Assembly: GCA_963575745.1 (NCBI GenBank)
Contig: CAUYUJ010005003.1
Span: 101,341-165,340 of the forward strand
Direction: 5' to 3'
DNA from: Prorocentrum cordatum
Taxonomy: Eukaryota > Sar > Dinophyceae > Prorocentrales > Prorocentraceae
DNA: 64,000 nt
Notes under the pieces: model-generated
What the model was told of the DNA's origin: nothing
Seen by the model: the letters and a program-made list of their open reading frames with translations, nothing else
Database searches by the model: none
Part shown: positions 61,381 to 64,000 of the stretch, piece by piece
Numbering within the stretch: position 1 is the first letter of the stretch
Layout: every line of letters begins with the position of its first letter
Translations under genes and position numbers: made by a program

Positions 61381-62184
61381 GCGACCTGGCGCAGCGTGAC
61401 GGTGTCTGCGCACATGGCCCCCCCCCGCAGCGTGTTCGCCACAGATTCGGGCGCCCCCCCGCCATGGGTCCGCGTTGTGGAGCCGACAGCCGCTCCAGCA
61501 GCAGATGAGGCAACGCAGGTCCAGCTGATCGACGCCGATACCCAGCCCGAGACCCAGGAGGACCTGCAGCAGCGGGACCAGCAGCACCAGCTGGTAGCCG
61601 CGCAGGCCCAGCAGCCGCAGGCCCAGCATAACCAGCTGGCCGTCGCGCAGGTCCAGCAGGCCCAACAACAGGCCCAGCAGCATGCCCAGCAGCAGGCCCA
61701 GCACCAGCAGCAGGCCCAGCACCAGCAGCAGGCCCAGCAGGCTCAGCAGGCCCAGCACCTGCAGCAGCAGACCCATCACCAGCAGCAGGCCCATCACCAG
61801 CAGCAGGCCCAGCAGGCCCAGCACCTGCAGCAGCAGCCCCATCACCAGCAGCAGGCCCTGCATGCCAAGCATGCCCAGCACCATCAGCAGGCCCACCAGC
61901 AGCAGGCCCATCACCAGCAGCAGGCCCATCACCAGCAGCAGACCCAGCAAGCACACCACCAGCAGCAAGTCAGTCAGGCCCATCACCAGCAGGTGGTGCC
62001 GCTTTGGGAGCAGTCGCACAGCCAACAGCATGATGAGGAGGTGCAGAAGCTGAAGGCGCAGGCGAAGGTATATGAGGAGAAGCGCTCGATGCCGCCCCCG
62101 CCAGTCCCCAACAAGAGCCTCCAACGCGGCATGGTCGACGACGCCGTGCCGCCGCCGCTCGCGCCCACGCCGCAACCCCCACAG
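61381..62184 (+). CDS. Exon L, copy 2, in-frame Gln/His-rich exon
   Basis: 268 codons after TTTCTTTTAG, ending CAG before GATTGT (GA donor), phase 0 at both ends as required by exons K and N. It opens ATWRSVTVSAHMAPPRSVFA, then EDLQQRDQQHQLVAAQAQQP and a Gln/His tract, then EEVQKLKAQAKVYEEKRSMP and a Pro-rich tail. The reading frame fits, unlike copy 1, so this is probably the ancestral form. Confidence 0.6.
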
Positions 62185-62656
62185 GATTGTGGGTCAACTG
62201 TGCCCGCTTCGCCTCCTCCTCCTCCTCATCCTGGCGCGTATCCTCCTCCTCCTCCTCCTCCTCCTCCTCCTCCTCTTCCTCCTCCTCCTCCTCCCCCTCC
62301 TCCTCCTCCTCCTCATCATCATCCTCATCCTCATCCTCATCCTCATCCTCGTCCTCATCCTTCTCCTCCTCCTCCTCCTCCTCCTCCTCCTCCTCCTCCG
62401 CATCTGCATCCGCACCCGCCTCCGCCTCCACCTCCTCCTCCTCCTCCTCCTCCTCCTTCTCCCCCCCTCCTTCTCATCCGCCTGCCTGGCGCAGCGGATG
62501 GGAGGTACTCCTGCTCCTCCTTCTCCTCGAAGCCCTGGCCTCCTGAGCTGGGCTCGACGGTTTCGGCTGCCCCCGCCCTCACAAGATCCCCCAACTTCCC
62601 CCCGTAACTCCGCCCCCCCTCTCCCGCGTGCACCCACCCCTTATCCCGCCCCCCAG

Positions 62657-62920
62657 GAAGAGCAGATCCGCTTGCTGACGCAACAATTGTTCGAGCTGAA
62701 GGCTGCCGCGGGCATGCCGCGTGCTGCGCGCGCTCAAGCTGGCGAAGGAGCTCCGTGCGATGCGCCCGCGCTGGCGCCTGTGCCGCTCCCGCTCCAAGTC
62801 CCGATCTTCCCGCCAGGCACGTGGAACACTGGTAGTCCACGTGCCGCAGCGGTGGAGGTTGCGGAGGCGGCGGGGGCGGCGGGCACGGGTGGTGCAGAGG
62901 TGCTGCAGGATGCTTCTTAC
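62657..62920 (+). CDS. Exon N, copy 2
   Basis: Same length as copy 1 (88 codons) with three replacements: T to I, P to L and S to F. Confidence 0.6.
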
Positions 62921-63048
62921 GTGTAATATGCACTTCTTCACGCCCAAATGTTCTCCCTCCTCCCACTCCTCCCCGCCACCCTCCTCGCAGCCACCCCCCT
63001 ACTCCTCTCATCCCCCCTCGCTCATGTCCCCCCCATCCGCCCTGCGAG

Positions 63049-63120
63049 GACACAGCTACGATCGAGCGGGTGCTGGAGGAGAACGCCAAGCAGCACGCCG
63101 CAGAGGTCCACCCGCAGCGG
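63049..63120 (+). CDS. Exon O, copy 2
   Basis: Two replacements against 16130-16201 (M to V, T to A). Confidence 0.45.
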
Positions 63121-63396
63121 GCTGAACCTAAAACAGGCCCAGCGGAATGCCCAACATGCGTTCAGCTCTCTACCCGCGCCTGGGAGCTCCCAGGCTGGAT
63201 GGCGGCGAGCTAAACACATTTGGGCATTCCAAGGAGGAGGAGGAGGGGGAGGATGAGGAGGAGGAGGAGGAGGAGGGAAAGGAGGAGGGAAAGGAGGAAG
63301 AGCATGAGGAGGAGGCACATGAGGAGGACGAGGAGGATGCGGCCCCTCCCCTGTTACCGCTTCCGTCTCTCCACTGCCTCAGCGTCATCCCGCGAG

Positions 63397-63538
63397 GTCC
63401 CCGTGGACGCGGTGACCAGCGAGGTGGTCACGGACTTCGCCCACGACGACCCCTTGATCCAGGCTGCGTTCGAACAGGACTTCCAGTTCGACGCGAACTC
63501 CTCGCTGGGCGTGAAGTTTTACAGGAGCTCGGGGGGCA
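63397..63538 (+). CDS. Exon P, copy 2
   Basis: Four differences from copy 1, all replacements (G to D, A to T, A to T, V to A), all transitions. Confidence 0.45.
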
Positions 63539-63641
63539 GTGCAAGTTTGCCATAACACCGACACCGACACCGATAACAACGCCACCGATAACAACGACAC
63601 CGATAACAACGACATCGATAGCAACGATAACTATAGCCCAT

Positions 63642-63759
63642 ATCGCGGCATGGTTATCGTGCTTATACACTTAAGTGTAAGCACGATAACCATGCCACGA
63701 TGTGGTTCGGATACTAGATAAGACCGAACACAATGGTGTTCGGTCTTATCTAGTATCCG
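63642..63759. repeat. Foldback palindromes 5 and 6, copy 2
   Basis: Counterparts of 16723-16840. The second hairpin is unchanged; the first has one arm mismatch. Confidence 0.9.
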
Positions 63760-63815
63760 ACGGCGACGATCGCGACACGGCTGAGGGGAGGAGTTCGGGG
63801 GGCGGGCGTCGGCAG

Positions 63816-63944
63816 CGATCGGAGCGCGGGCCGACGCCCAGGAATCTGACGCCAGCCGCCATGCAGAAGTACAAGCGGATGAACAGGGGCATGAAGAAGA
63901 TCGAGCGCGAGGAGTGGGCGCGCAAATTGTACAGCGAGGCTAAG
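63816..63944 (+). CDS. Exon Q, copy 2
   Basis: Identical protein to 16897-17025. The last exon visible before the window ends. Confidence 0.6.
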
Positions 63945-64000
63945 GTGATACACCCTCGTCCTTCCTCCTCCTGATCGGCCTCCACCTCTCGCTCCTCACC

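Larger units (their letters stand above)
54134..64000. repeat. Segmental duplication, copy 2 (runs off the window)
   Basis: Second copy of 7299-17081, same orientation. It has a longer CT array (57243-57284), altered CCT lengths, a lost splice donor after exon E and an exon L that is longer than in copy 1 and in frame. The right end lies outside the window. Confidence 0.95.

Overview
The window looks like nuclear DNA from a dinoflagellate. Four things point there. (1) A near-perfect relic of the dinoflagellate spliced leader lies at 48074-48092, 13 bases before an ATG. (2) The sequence is GC-rich and packed with CCT/GGA, CT, CA and TA microsatellites. (3) Many short exons can be chained in frame only if GC and GA 5' splice sites are allowed besides GT, as is known for dinoflagellates. 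(4) Large, broken transposon and retrotransposon genes sit between and inside genes. I see no bacterial operons, CRISPR array, rRNA or tRNA. One 100-base N gap lies at 32844-32943.

Layout. 1-3100: microsatellites, an inverted repeat, little coding signal. 3167-6240 (minus): decayed LINE retrotransposon with endonuclease and reverse transcriptase remnants. 7811 to about 31980 (plus): a chain of at least 30 small exons that I read as one large gene of unknown function. Its introns hold foldback palindromes, two families of TA-flanked MITEs, CCT arrays, an about 90-bp tandem repeat and, at 25379-27452, a DDE-transposase-like gene. 32433-32843: 33/34-bp minisatellite running up to the gap. 33347-40925 (minus): a run of ORFs that may be one gene or a retroelement, with an in-frame stop in the middle, a direct repeat of about 1 kb and about 19 copies of a short palindrome. 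43888-46906 (plus): two unidentified ORFs. 48074-51682 (plus): spliced leader relic followed by a hAT-like transposase in at least three exons. 52692-54040: fragments of unknown genes.

The main structural event is a direct segmental duplication. 7299-17081 recurs at 54134-64000, same orientation, starting about 46.8 kb further on, and copy 2 runs off the window. It carries exons A to Q of the large gene. The copies differ by scattered substitutions, microsatellite length changes, loss of one GT splice donor in copy 2 (exon E) and frame-disrupting deletions in copy 1 (exon L). Neither copy is therefore clearly intact.

Function. No metabolic pathway can be read from this window. Coding content is transposon-derived genes plus long, low-complexity proteins (Glu-rich, Gln/His-rich, Ala/Pro/Gly repeats, KxPAA motifs) that I cannot name. 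All exon borders are read by eye from splice signals and frame; none is supported by transcript data.
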